64,000 nucleotides of DNA from Roseiarcus sp963835885 (GTDB lineage: Bacteria; Pseudomonadota; Alphaproteobacteria; Rhizobiales; Beijerinckiaceae): assembly GCA_963835885.1 (NCBI GenBank), contig CAWIHF010000026.1, positions 372,001-436,000 of the forward strand, read 5' to 3'. The position numbers were made by a program, and so were the translations under genes. The notes under the pieces were generated by a model that saw only the letters and a list, made by a program, of their open reading frames with translations, did not search any database and had not been told where the DNA came from. Below, in pieces: positions 28,063-36,472 of this stretch. How positions within the stretch are numbered: the first letter of the stretch is position 1; every line of letters starts with the position of its first letter.

Positions 28063-29998
28063 GTGACCGACATCGCTCTCCGCCCAGATTCTCCGAAGCC
28101 CGACGCCGCGAAGCCGGCCGGCGGCCGCAGGGCGAGCGACAAGATCCGTCTGCGCGTCTTCATTTCCTACAGCCGTCACGACCTCGACTTCGCCGATCAG
28201 CTGAACGCGGCGCTCACCATTTGCGGCTTCGACTGCGTGCTCGACCGGCATGACATTTCGGCCGGCGAAGACTGGAAGCTGCGGCTCGGCGCACTGATCG
28301 GTCAGTCCGATACGATCGTGTTCGTCCTGTCCCCCAACTCCGCGACATCGGCAGTCTGCGCATGGGAGGTCGACAAGTCGAGGCGCCTCGGCAAGCGCAT
28401 TCTGCCCGTCGTCTGCCGCCCGCTCGCCGGGGCGAACCCGCCGGCAAGACTCCAGGCGCTCAACTTTGTCTTCTTCTACGGCGAGCCCGCGGCGCCGGGA
28501 TCGGGGTTCGGCATGGGACTCAAGGGTCTCGTCGAATCGCTCAACACCGATTTCGACTGGCTGCGCGAGCACACGCGCTACCTGACGCGCGCGACCGAAT
28601 GGGTCGACGGCGGCCGCCCCGCGAACCGCCTGCTGACCGGCGCGGACATCGCCGCGGCGAAAGACTGGGTCGCGCGCCGTCCCCGCACCGCGCCGGAGCC
28701 AACCGCCGTTCAGCTCGATTTCATCCACGCGAGCGAACAGGAGGCCGAAGCCCGCTCGAGCGCCGAGCGCCAGCAGCTCGAAACGATGGCCGAGGCCCAG
28801 CGGCAGCGCGAGGCGGCGCTGCGCGAGGCCGAAGCGGCAGTGAAGCAGAAGCAGGAGGAGCAGCGAAGGCGCGCGGCGCTGGCGACCATCCGAAACGTCA
28901 TGGCGGTCTTCATGGCTGGTCTGGCGCTGGTGGCGGGTTTCTTCTTTTGGAACGCCAAAAAGCAGCGCGAGATGGCCGAGACCTATTTAACCAAGGCGAC
29001 CGCGATCATTGCGCAGGTGCAATACCAAATGAATGAAGGGGCGCAACACAACGCGTTCGAGATGTTCAAGACGGCCGTGAAAGACGGCTACAAGCTGTAT
29101 GTCCGCTATGTCGGCGTCGCATACCGGAATGGCTGGGGCGTCGCGAAAGATGGCGGCGAGGCGCGCCGATAGCTCGAAAAGGCCGCCAAAGAAGCCGGCG
29201 ACCAGGATGCCATGGATAACCTCGGCGCCCTCTATGAAAGCGGCGCGCCCGGTCTGGCGCCAAACGCAGACGAGGCGCGCAGATGGTACCAAAGCGCAGC
29301 CGACAAGGGAAGCGCCGACGCCATGAACAACCTCGGCAAGCTCTACGAGGCGGGACTTGTCGCGTCCACAAACGCCAATGAGGGAATCGCGTGGTTCAAG
29401 AAAGCGGCCGACAACGGGAACTCGGACGCCATGTTTCGTCTCGGCGAGCTCTATTACGATGGGCGCGGCGGCGCCCCCAAGAACATGACCGAGGCGCGCG
29501 ACTGGTACATGAAGGCTGCCCAGAACGGCCACGCGGACGCGATGGTGCGTTTTGGCGCGATGGCCGAGCGCGGGCTCGGCGGGCCGGAGGACCCCGCCGC
29601 CGCGCTCACCTGGTATGGGGAGGCGGCGAACGCGGCCAATAACGCGCAGGCAATGTACCGGCTCGGCGCGCTTTACGAGAGCGGACGCGGCCCCGTGGCT
29701 CAGGACTTCGCGAAGGCGATCACGGCGTACCGACAGGCCGCCGCCAATGGCTCCACCGACGCCATGTTGCGGCTGGGAGCGCTCTACGAGCGTGTCCACA
29801 ACTCCGTCGAGGCGTTCGCGTGGTACGAACGAGCGGCGGCCGGAGGCCGCCAGGACGCGATGTTCCATCTTGGCGGAACTCCTCGAAAGCGGCGTGCCGG
29901 GGAACTCGCCGGAGGCGGCCAAGTGGTATGAAATGGGGCGGTTGTCCCGCATGTCGAAACCGGCCCCGTCACGCAGCGTCGACGGCGACAGCCGCTGA
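28063..29998 (+). pseudogene. TIR-transmembrane-Sel1 repeat protein with internal stop and frameshift
   Basis: GTG 28063 follows GGAGGAAAAC. Residues 25-150 form a TIR domain (R-V-F-I-S-Y-S-R-H-D) with Trp101-Glu102 at the position of the TIR NADase Glu. A Glu/Arg/Gln coiled coil and one membrane helix (about 280-297) follow. An in-frame TAG at 29170 then interrupts before L-E-K-A-A-K-E, where Sel1 repeats normally have Trp (TGG). Six to seven Sel1 repeats continue in the same frame. A one-base loss near 29875 shifts the last repeat, which ends at 29998. Repaired, it is about 645 residues. A membrane-anchored TIR signalling or effector protein is inferred. Confidence 0.75.
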
Positions 29999-30142
29999 CC
30001 CAGCCGTTTCGCCGCGAACGGCGGCGACCGCTGGCCGGCTATCTCCGCCGACCGGCGTTCAGCTTCCCACCTTTCCCGCTGCTGCGTTTTCCGCTAGGCA
30101 GCCCTTCCTCGCGCTCAACCTTACTGACGTAGGCCGACAATC

Positions 30143-32038
30143 ATGCATCGCTATCGCACGCACACCTGCGGCGGCCTCGGCCTTGACCAGGACGGCGAGC
30201 CGGTCCGCCTGTCTGGCTGGTGCCATCGGATCCGCGACCACGGCGGCCTGCTGTTCATCGACCTGCGCGACCATTACGGCGTCACCCAATGCGTGGTCGA
30301 TCCGGACTCGCCCGCGTTCCGCCAAGCGGAAAAGCTGCGCTCCGAATTCGTCATCCGGCTCGACGGGACGGTGCGCAAGCGCCCGCCTGGCACGGAAAAC
30401 CCCGAGATGGCGACGGGCCTTGTCGAGGTCTATGTGCGCGAGATCGAGGTTTTGGGTCCGGCCGGCGAACTGCCGATGCCGGTGTTCGGCGATCAGCCCT
30501 ATCCGGAAGACACGCGGCTCAAGTACCGGTTCTTGGATCTGCGCCGCGAGAAGCTGCACAAAAACATCATGCTGCGCGGACAAGTCATTGACTCGCTTCG
30601 CGCGCGCATGAAGGCGGGCGGGTTTTTCGAGTTTCAGACGCCGATCCTGACCGCCTCGAGCCCCGAGGGCGCACGCGACTTCCTGGTGCCGTCGCGCCTT
30701 CACCCCGGAAAATTCTACGCGCTGCCGCAGGCGCCGCAGCAGTTCAAGCAGCTCATCATGGTGGCGGGCTTCGACCGCTATTTCCAGATCGCGCCCTGCT
30801 TCCGCGACGAGGACGCGCGCGCCGACCGGTCTCCGGGCGAATTCTATCAGCTCGACATCGAGATGAGTTTTGTCACCCAGGAGGACGTGTTCGCCGCGGT
30901 CGAGCCGGTGCTGCGCGGCGTGTTCGAGGAGTTCGGCGGCGGGCGCCCGGTGACGAAAGAATTCCCGCTGATCCCCTACGCCCGGGCGATGCTGGAATAT
31001 GGCGTCGACAAGCCGGACCTGCGCAACCCGATCAAGATCGCCGACGTGACGGAAGTGTTCGAGCGTGAGGACGTCAGCTTCAACGCCTTCAAGCAGGTCA
31101 TCAAGGCGGGCGGCGTGGTGCGGGCGATCCCGGCGCCGGGCGCCGCGAAGCAGCCGCGCTCGTTCTTCGACACGCTGAATGACTGGGCCAAGGGGGAGGG
31201 CGCGCCGGGGCTTGGGTACATAATCTGGCGTAAGAAGGCTGAAGGTCTGTCGGATGTCGATTTCAAGCTGCTGGCGATTGCGCTTGAGAAGGCTCAGGCC
31301 GCCGGTCAAACCGAGGAGATCGAAAGTCTGACTGCGAAGTATCTCGATGGGGTCGAGGCGGTTGGGCCGATCGCCAAGTTCCTGCCTCCGCAGGCGCAGA
31401 CGGCGCTTGCGACCGCAGCGAAGCTTTCGCCCGGGGACGCCGTGTTCTTCGCCTGCGACAAGGCGGACAAAGCCGCAAAACTCGCCGGCGCCGCGCGGGT
31501 CCGGATCGGCAACGACCTCGGGGTCAGCCGAAAGGACGTGTTCGAGTTCTGCTGGATCGTCGATTTCCCGATGTACGAATGGAACGAGGAGGAGAAGAAA
31601 ATCGACTTCTCCCACAATCCCTTCTCGATGCCGCAGGGCGGCCTCGAGGCGCTCGAAAACCAGGATCCGCTGACCGTCAAGGCCTTCCAGTACGACATCG
31701 TCTGCAACGGCATCGAGCTGTCGTCGGGGGCGATCCGCAACCACCGGCCCGACATCATGGTGAAGGCCTTCGAGATCGCCGGCTACGGCGAGGAGGTGCT
31801 GCTGGAGAAATTCGGCGGCATGTATCGCGCCTTCCAGTGCGGCGCCCCGCCGCACGGCGGCATCGCGCCGGGTGTCGACCGCATCGTCATGCTGCTCGCC
31901 GGCGAGGAAAATCTTCGCGAAATCGTGCTGTTCCCGATGAACCAGCGCGCCGAGGACCTGATGATGGGCGCGCCGGCCCCCGTGACGGCGCGACAGCTGC
32001 GCGAGCTTCACATCCGCCTCGCCCTGCCGGAGAAGTAA
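30143..32038 (+). CDS. aspS: aspartyl-tRNA synthetase
   Basis: The 631-residue class II synthetase has an OB-fold anticodon domain (R-L-S-G-W-C-H-R-I-R-D-H-G-G) and motif 2 F-R-D-E-D. The bacterial GAD insertion lies in the middle and motif 3 G-x-x-P-H-G-G-I-A-P-G-V-D-R near the end. His in R-D-H-G at the position where strictly Asp-specific enzymes have Leu suggests a non-discriminating type, which also charges tRNA-Asn for GatCAB amidation; that reading is from family knowledge. The gene is intact and followed at once by a palindromic repeat. Confidence 0.95.
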   Translation: MHRYRTHTCGGLGLDQDGEPVRLSGWCHRIRDHGGLLFIDLRDHYGVTQCVVDPDSPAFRQAEKLRSEFVIRLDGTVRKRPPGTENPEMATGLVEVYVREIEVLGPAGELPMPVFGDQPYPEDTRLKYRFLDLRREKLHKNIMLRGQVIDSLRARMKAGGFFEFQTPILTASSPEGARDFLVPSRLHPGKFYALPQAPQQFKQLIMVAGFDRYFQIAPCFRDEDARADRSPGEFYQLDIEMSFVTQEDVFAAVEPVLRGVFEEFGGGRPVTKEFPLIPYARAMLEYGVDKPDLRNPIKIADVTEVFEREDVSFNAFKQVIKAGGVVRAIPAPGAAKQPRSFFDTLNDWAKGEGAPGLGYIIWRKKAEGLSDVDFKLLAIALEKAQAAGQTEEIESLTAKYLDGVEAVGPIAKFLPPQAQTALATAAKLSPGDAVFFACDKADKAAKLAGAARVRIGNDLGVSRKDVFEFCWIVDFPMYEWNEEEKKIDFSHNPFSMPQGGLEALENQDPLTVKAFQYDIVCNGIELSSGAIRNHRPDIMVKAFEIAGYGEEVLLEKFGGMYRAFQCGAPPHGGIAPGVDRIVMLLAGEENLREIVLFPMNQRAEDLMMGAPAPVTARQLRELHIRLALPEK

Positions 32039-32039
32039 T

Positions 32040-32155
32040 CCTTCTCCCGCTTGCGGGAGAAGGTGGCGCGAAGCGCCGGATGAGGGCTTGCGCCGCAGCG
32101 CTGCATCGAGGCGCTGCCTCGCCAACCCCAAACCCTCTCCCGCAAGGGGGAGAGG
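32040..32155. repeat. Rhizobiales-type intergenic palindromic element
   Basis: CCTTCTCCCGC/GCGGGAGAAGG (32040-32063) is a perfect 11-bp inverted repeat beginning two bases after the aspS stop. A second hairpin CCTCTCCC/GGGAGAGG (32134-32155) closes the element. This sequence type is dispersed in Rhizobiales genomes and may serve as the aspS 3' end. A decayed half copy is seen near 32938-32958. Confidence 0.7.
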
Positions 32156-32219
32156 CCGCGCAGGGGGCGCCTCCCTCCTTGTTCGCGGCGCGCGCCCATG
32201 TTAGCCACGCGGTCAAAAT

Positions 32220-32296
32220 CGGGGTATAGCGCAGCCCGGTAGCGCGGAAGTTTTGGGTACTTCAGGTCGCCGGTTCGAATCCGGCTGCCCCGACCA
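32220..32296 (+). tRNA. tRNA-Pro (anticodon TGG)
   Basis: This is a 77-nt cloverleaf with encoded CCA. The acceptor arm CGGGGTA pairs fully with TGCCCCG. The anticodon stem GAAGT/ACTTC encloses the loop TTTGGGT, giving anticodon UGG. The T-arm loop is TTCGAAT. It stands alone, downstream of aspS and 23 bp before the NDUFS4-like gene. Confidence 0.96.
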
Positions 32297-32319
32297 TGGG
32301 TTTGAACTTCGGGACCGCC

Positions 32320-32622
32320 ATGACTGCTCGAATCTATCTGCCCGCCCGCAGCGCCACGCAGTCGGTCCAGTCGAACGACAAATGGGTGCTCGAATACGAG
32401 CCCGAAGTCGCGCAGGCGATCGAGCCGCTGATGGGCTGGACGAGTTCGAGCGACATGAAGCAGCAGGTGAGGCTGCGCTTCGACACCAAGGAGGAGGCGA
32501 TCGCCTACGCGGAGCGCAACCGGATTCCTTTCCGGCTCGAAGAGCCGAAGCCGGTGGCTCGCCGGATCCTCTCCTACTCCGACAATTTTCTGCCGAACCG
32601 CATCGTTCCGTGGTCGCATTAA
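32320..32622 (+). CDS. NADH dehydrogenase accessory subunit, NDUFS4-like (ETC complex I subunit family)
   Basis: The 100-residue protein has the NDUFS4 core: A-R-I-Y-L-P-A-R-S-A-T-Q-S, W-V-L-E-Y-E-P, G-W-T-S-S-S-D and F-x-T-K-E-E-A-I-A-Y-A. This accessory complex I subunit is shared by alphaproteobacteria and mitochondria, a taxonomic marker. I use ATG 32320; ATG 32296 would begin on the last base of the tRNA. Confidence 0.92.
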   Translation: MTARIYLPARSATQSVQSNDKWVLEYEPEVAQAIEPLMGWTSSSDMKQQVRLRFDTKEEAIAYAERNRIPFRLEEPKPVARRILSYSDNFLPNRIVPWSH

Positions 32623-32659
32623 AGCAACGCATGAACGGCGCACTGGTTGATCGAGATCC

Positions 32660-32737
32660 GGCTCCGTAGCTCAGTTGGATTAGAGCGGCCGCCTTCTAAG
32701 CGGCAGGTCGTAGGTTCGAGCCCTACCGAAGTCGCCA
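32660..32737 (+). tRNA. tRNA-Arg (anticodon TCT)
   Basis: This is a 78-nt cloverleaf with encoded CCA. The anticodon stem GCCGC/GCGGC encloses CTTCTAA, giving anticodon UCU. The T-arm GTAGG/CCTAC is perfect. The acceptor stem GGCTCCG against CGAAGTC has a C-A mismatch at pair 5-68 and a G-T at 2-71; the usual 3' strand would be CGGAGTC. The D-loop has one extra T. It may be a sequencing error or a weakened tRNA. Confidence 0.88.
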
Positions 32738-32972
32738 ACTCTTCAACGCCGTGGAAGCGAGAAGGAACGCGGAGGTTTAGCGCGCCGGCGATTGGGGCTA
32801 CAGGACGACCTCCCTGCTCGTCGACAGGAGGACGTGGAGCGGCCACTCGGCGGATCTTTGTCTTTCCGGGCTTCGCGTTCCCGTCGAACCGGGGACCGTC
32901 GATCAGGCGTTAGCCTTTCGTTAACCGCAATGCGAGACCCTCTCCCGCAACGTCTCATGGGGAGAGGATGCG

Positions 32973-33497
32973 ATGGCCCCTCTAAGCCTTCATGAAGCGG
33001 CGGAACAGACCGGAACGAGCAAAGTCGACATCTGGCGCGCCATCCAGGCGGGCAGCCTTCCGGCGCATAGGACCGACGATGGCGGCTTTGCGATCGACCC
33101 GACCGAACTGTTCCGCGTCTTCGAGTCGCAACGACCCGAACAACGTCGCGCCTCACAGGATGGAATGGAGGCGCCGGAGGCTTTGGGACCGCCTGAAGCG
33201 GCCGAAACGCCGGCCACGGCTGCTCCGGACAACGACATGGCGGTGGCGTTCGCCGCCCTTCAGGCGGAGCTGAAGGGCCTCCTTGGGCTTCCCGCCAAGG
33301 TGCAGCCGAACGCCGACTTGGGTCGGAACAGAGAGGAAGGGGAGGCGGCAGACCTCCCTCGACGGACCGCCCAACTCGCCGCCGCCGAACCGGCCGCTGA
33401 GCCAGCGAGAGCCGAAACCGCGACAACCGAAAATGCCGCGCAGGCGGAGCCGCGGCGGTCCTGGTGGCGGCGGGGGATGAGCCGGATCAACGGCTAA
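32973..33497 (+). CDS. helix-turn-helix (excisionase/MerR-like) protein
   Basis: The 174-residue protein has an N-terminal HTH of the MerR/excisionase type (L-H-E-A-A-E-Q-T-G-T-S-K-V-D-I-W-R-A-I-Q, then G-S-L-P-A-H-R). A long Ala/Glu/Pro-rich tail follows, ending W-W-R-R-G. Such proteins are common on alphaproteobacterial plasmids and islands. It lies 235 bp downstream of tRNA-Arg, a typical integration neighbourhood, but no integrase is beside it. Function unknown. Confidence 0.6.
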   Translation: MAPLSLHEAAEQTGTSKVDIWRAIQAGSLPAHRTDDGGFAIDPTELFRVFESQRPEQRRASQDGMEAPEALGPPEAAETPATAAPDNDMAVAFAALQAELKGLLGLPAKVQPNADLGRNREEGEAADLPRRTAQLAAAEPAAEPARAETATTENAAQAEPRRSWWRRGMSRING

Positions 33498-34190
33498 GAG
33501 CCTATTTTAAAAGCAGATCCTCATCCTTCGGGGCCGCTTTTCGGCGCCTTGCATGAAAATTCCCGCTGCCAGGCGGCGGGAACTGGAGTCGGCGCGAGCA
33601 AATCCGGGCTGACCTTTGGGAGTTACGAAATCGGGTTGCTTAGAACGAATGTTCATGGTATGTTCCGGAGCAGGGGGGCGCAGACGCGACCAGCATGAGG
33701 ACGCGGACGGGATGACGTCAGCGTCGGCGGCGGAGCAGCGGCTCAGGTTTCTCGAGGCGGGAATGGTCGATGCTCGTCACCGGAATTCCAGAAAAATTGT
33801 CGCTTTCCGTCGGACGGAAAGTCGGGGGGGAATTTTTTTTAGTCCGCCCGCCCGGTAAAGCTCTGATAAGTCTGGAATCGGCGCCACAAAAGGAAGGAAA
33901 AGGAAATGTTTGGAACGGCTTTTTCGGGCCTCCGTTGGACGCAATCGCCGCTCGACTGGCTTGGTTGCCCATCCGTGGCGCCTGGTTGAAGGCAGATCGC
34001 TTCTGTTTGACCGAAAGCCGCCCATCGATGAGCCTTACGCAAAATTTCCAGTCGGAGAGGGGGTCGGAGCGAGTTGGCGCCGCCGGTGGCCAACTCAGGG
34101 CAAGAACACTGGCTTTTGAGTTACGCACGAAGTTTCTTCTTGAGAAAGAGTCCCGCTTGGAGGCGGTCGCGAACCAAAACCTCTACATAT
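33498..34190. other. gene-poor interval
   Basis: No frame here has family-like composition or a good ribosome site. The only structure I see is a 7-bp hairpin TTCCCGC/GCGGGAA at 33560-33582. Base composition is less GC-rich than the flanks. Confidence 0.5.
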
Positions 34191-34218
34191 TTGTCGATTG
34201 CCGCCGCCGAAATATGAT
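34191..34218 (+). promoter_or_regulatory. sigma-70-type promoter of the orphan sRNA candidate
   Basis: TTGTCG at 34191-34196 and TATGAT at 34213-34218 are separated by 16 bp. This gives a predicted transcription start near 34225. No gene follows before the terminator at 34276-34309. Confidence 0.5.
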
Positions 34219-34224
34219 GGCAGG

Positions 34225-34309
34225 ATGACGCTCAACACCGCGCGCCGACAGCCCTGCACAATATAAAGCGTGGTGGCCCCTCGCCGTCCTCCCCGGCGTG
34301 GGGCTTTTT
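34225..34309 (+). ncRNA. candidate ~85-nt small RNA with anti-Shine-Dalgarno loop
   Basis: Between the predicted start and a strong terminator there is no open frame of note. The terminator loop reads TCCTCCC, an anti-Shine-Dalgarno-type motif. Such CCUCCUCCC-type loops are characteristic of the alphaproteobacterial 'cuckoo'/alpha-r14 and CcsR-like small RNAs. Placement in that group is inference from motif and length; I do not recognise a specific family member. Confidence 0.45.
34276..34309 (+). terminator. strong intrinsic terminator
   Basis: GCCCC-T-CGCCG (34276-34286) pairs with CGGCG-T-GGGGC (34294-34304), an 11-position stem with one T-T mismatch and a TCCTCCC loop. Five T follow at 34305-34309. 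No protein gene lies upstream on this strand for over 700 bp. Confidence 0.8.
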
Positions 34310-34656
34310 ATTGTTGGCGGCAGTGTCGTTAAGAAGAACTCTGGTGTCTAAACGATGTGGGGACCTGAAGCCTATGGTTTGTCTGGGTTAGGCCGCTTCA
34401 CGAGTCGAAGATGAATTCATTCTCTATCTTATCGACATGACCATCCTGGCGGTGAAGCGTAGGGCGATATCGGAATGTGTTGCTCCCCGGAAGCGAGCGC
34501 GCACCCGTTGAACCAGCCGCTCGCCGGCACATAACGGGATTTCACTTTCACTCGCGAAGTCCGGCGGGTCCGCTTCGTATCTCACCTCTGGCCGTTGCAA
34601 CTCGCTTGGAGCGCACTTGTAAAGCGACAAAGCAGAACAACGACGGGAGGATCGAC

Positions 34657-35121
34657 ATGCCGACAACCATCAAGCTGGGCGACACCGGGGACGACGTGAA
34701 GCGACTTCAACGGGTCTTCGCCCGCGCAAAGGTCCTGGGACCCGACAACGTCGACGGGGTGTTCGGACCGCAGACGGAGCAGGCCGTCAAGAACTTCCAG
34801 CAGTCGAACGGGCTGGTCGTGGACGGCGTCGTCGGGCCGGTCACATGGAGCCACATCCACCCGTATCGCGAGGCGTCGCCGACGCTCCAGCCCGGATCGC
34901 TCGGGCCGGTGGTGGCCATGCTCCAGGGCGTGCTCAAGACCGGTTTCGGTTACGCGGGCCCCATCGACGGCGTCTTCGGCCCAGTCACCGAGGCCGTCGT
35001 GCGTCAGTATCAGACCAACTCCGGTCTCCCGGTCACCGGGGTTATGGACGAACCGACCTGGATGGCGCCCGCCGGCGCCGCGGGTGCGACGCTCGAGAGC
35101 CTGTCGGGTCTGATCCTCTGA
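34657..35121 (+). CDS. peptidoglycan-binding protein with two PG_binding_1 domains
   Basis: The 154-residue protein consists of two tandem PG_binding_1 repeats (D-D-V-K-R-L-Q-R ... V-D-G-V-F-G-P-Q-T-E and V-V-A-M-L-Q-G ... I-D-G-V-F-G-P-V-T-E), residues about 8-70 and 80-140. No signal peptide or catalytic domain is present, unlike most secreted family members. ATG 34657 follows GGGAGG. Possibly exported by another route or secreted with a partner; the target is unknown. Confidence 0.85.
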   Translation: MPTTIKLGDTGDDVKRLQRVFARAKVLGPDNVDGVFGPQTEQAVKNFQQSNGLVVDGVVGPVTWSHIHPYREASPTLQPGSLGPVVAMLQGVLKTGFGYAGPIDGVFGPVTEAVVRQYQTNSGLPVTGVMDEPTWMAPAGAAGATLESLSGLIL

Positions 35122-35152
35122 ATATCCCGACAAAAACCAACCAGAGCTCGTT

Positions 35153-35776
35153 CACGACCAGTTCGTCCATCTCGGCGCGACGGCGTAATTGATCTGGATG
35201 AGGATGATGAAGGCGACGCCGAGCGGCGTGCTGACGAGGCCGGCGAGCGCGCCGATCGCGTAGAGCGCCTGGGCGCGCACGATCCGCCGGCGGATCGCCT
35301 CGGCAAGAGGTCCGGGCGGATTTCTCGGTGGTCAGGCCCGCTCGCTCGGCGTAGCGCCACGCCACATAGAGGCTCGCGCCCGCCAGCAGGATGTTCACGT
35401 AATAGACGAGAAAAGCGAGCCGATAGTCGAAGAAGCCGGCGAGCACCCGGGTCGAGAAGGGCAGCGCGGTGATCACCGCCAGAAACACGAAGTGCAGCCA
35501 GCTCAAGTTGCGGTTCATGCTGGCGAGTTGGGAGAGCTGGGTCTGCTGGCCGAGCCAGAAGATGCCGAGCGTCATGACGCTCATGAGCCAGGTCGCCGCG
35601 GTCGGGGCAAGCGTGACGAGCGCCGCCGCAAGCTCGCCTTCGCTGTGAATGTCGGCGCTCTCCGGGGCATGAATATCGAGGATGAGCAGCGTCATGGCGA
35701 TGGCGAAAATGCCGTCGCTCAAGGCGCTGACCCGGCCAAGCTCGGTGCCGGCGATGGCGTTGTAGTTGGTGGCCAT
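35153..35776 (-). pseudogene. TMEM175-family potassium channel protein, frameshifted
   Basis: ATG 35776 starts a TMEM175-type protein with the R-x-x-A-x-S-D-G-I-F-A-I motif of helix 1 at residues 15-26 and five further helices. Near 35316 the frame leaves the family. The continuation (L-A-E-A-I-R-R-R-I-V-R-A-Q-A-L-Y, then helix 6 and N-Y-A-V-A-P-R-W) is one frame over, ending at 35153. A single-base change restores about 207 residues, the bacterial family size. Bacterial TMEM175 proteins conduct K+ as tetramers. Confidence 0.82.
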
Positions 35777-35809
35777 GAATGCGAGCTTCGCGCCGTCGGC
35801 CGGAGGCCG

Positions 35810-36472
35810 TCAATCCCGGCTCGTGGCGGTGCGCTCGGCGAGCAGCCGGGCGATATGGGCGCGCAGCTCCGCCACGCCTTCGCCGCTGCGAGCGGACGTG
35901 AACATGACCTCGGGAAACGCCGCGACGTGTTTGCGAAGGCCCTCGAGCGTCGAGGCGATTCGCCCGTTCTGCTCGGCCGGCTTCACCTCGTCGCGCTTGG
36001 TCAGCACCAGCGCGTAGGATACGGCCGAGGCGTCGAGCCGCCGCATCGTCTCGTGGTCGCTCTCTTTAAGCCCGTGCCGGCCGTCGACCATCACGAACAC
36101 CCTGAGCAGGTTCGGCCGCCCGCGGAGATAGTCTTGCAAGAGCCGGCCCCAGGATGCCGCCTTCGTCTTGGCGACGGCCGCATAGCCATAGCCCGGCATG
36201 TCGACCAGCGTCGCCTTGCCGGCGAGGTCAAAGAAGATGAGCTCCTGCGTGCGTCCGGGCGTGTGCGAAGTCCGGGCGAGGGCGCTACGGCCGGTCAGCG
36301 CGTTGATCAGCGACGACTTGCCGACATTCGACCGGCCGGCGAAGGCGAGTTCCGGCGCGCCGACCGGGGGCAGGCCGTCGGATCGCGCCGCGGCGAAGAC
36401 GAAATCGCAAGGGCCGGCGAACAGCTTTCTGCCGGCTTCCATCCAGTCCGGCGCGACCGCCGGCGAACTCAT
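35810..36472 (-). CDS. engB: ribosome biogenesis GTP-binding protein EngB (YihA/YsxC)
   Basis: The 220-residue TRAFAC GTPase has G1 G-R-S-N-V-G-K-S-S, G3 D-M-P-G-Y-G-Y-A and G4 T-K-R-D. It functions in large-subunit assembly. ATG 36472 overlaps the yidC stop by four bases. It is the last gene of the rpmH-rnpA-yidC-engB operon. Confidence 0.94.
   Translation of the reverse strand: MSSPAVAPDWMEAGRKLFAGPCDFVFAAARSDGLPPVGAPELAFAGRSNVGKSSLINALTGRSALARTSHTPGRTQELIFFDLAGKATLVDMPGYGYAAVAKTKAASWGRLLQDYLRGRPNLLRVFVMVDGRHGLKESDHETMRRLDASAVSYALVLTKRDEVKPAEQNGRIASTLEGLRKHVAAFPEVMFTSARSGEGVAELRAHIARLLAERTATSRD

Noticed and set aside
33616..34228. Several open frames of 80-150 residues in the 33.5-34.2 kb interval
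   Set aside because: None has a ribosome site, family motif or plausible composition; they overlap on both strands.
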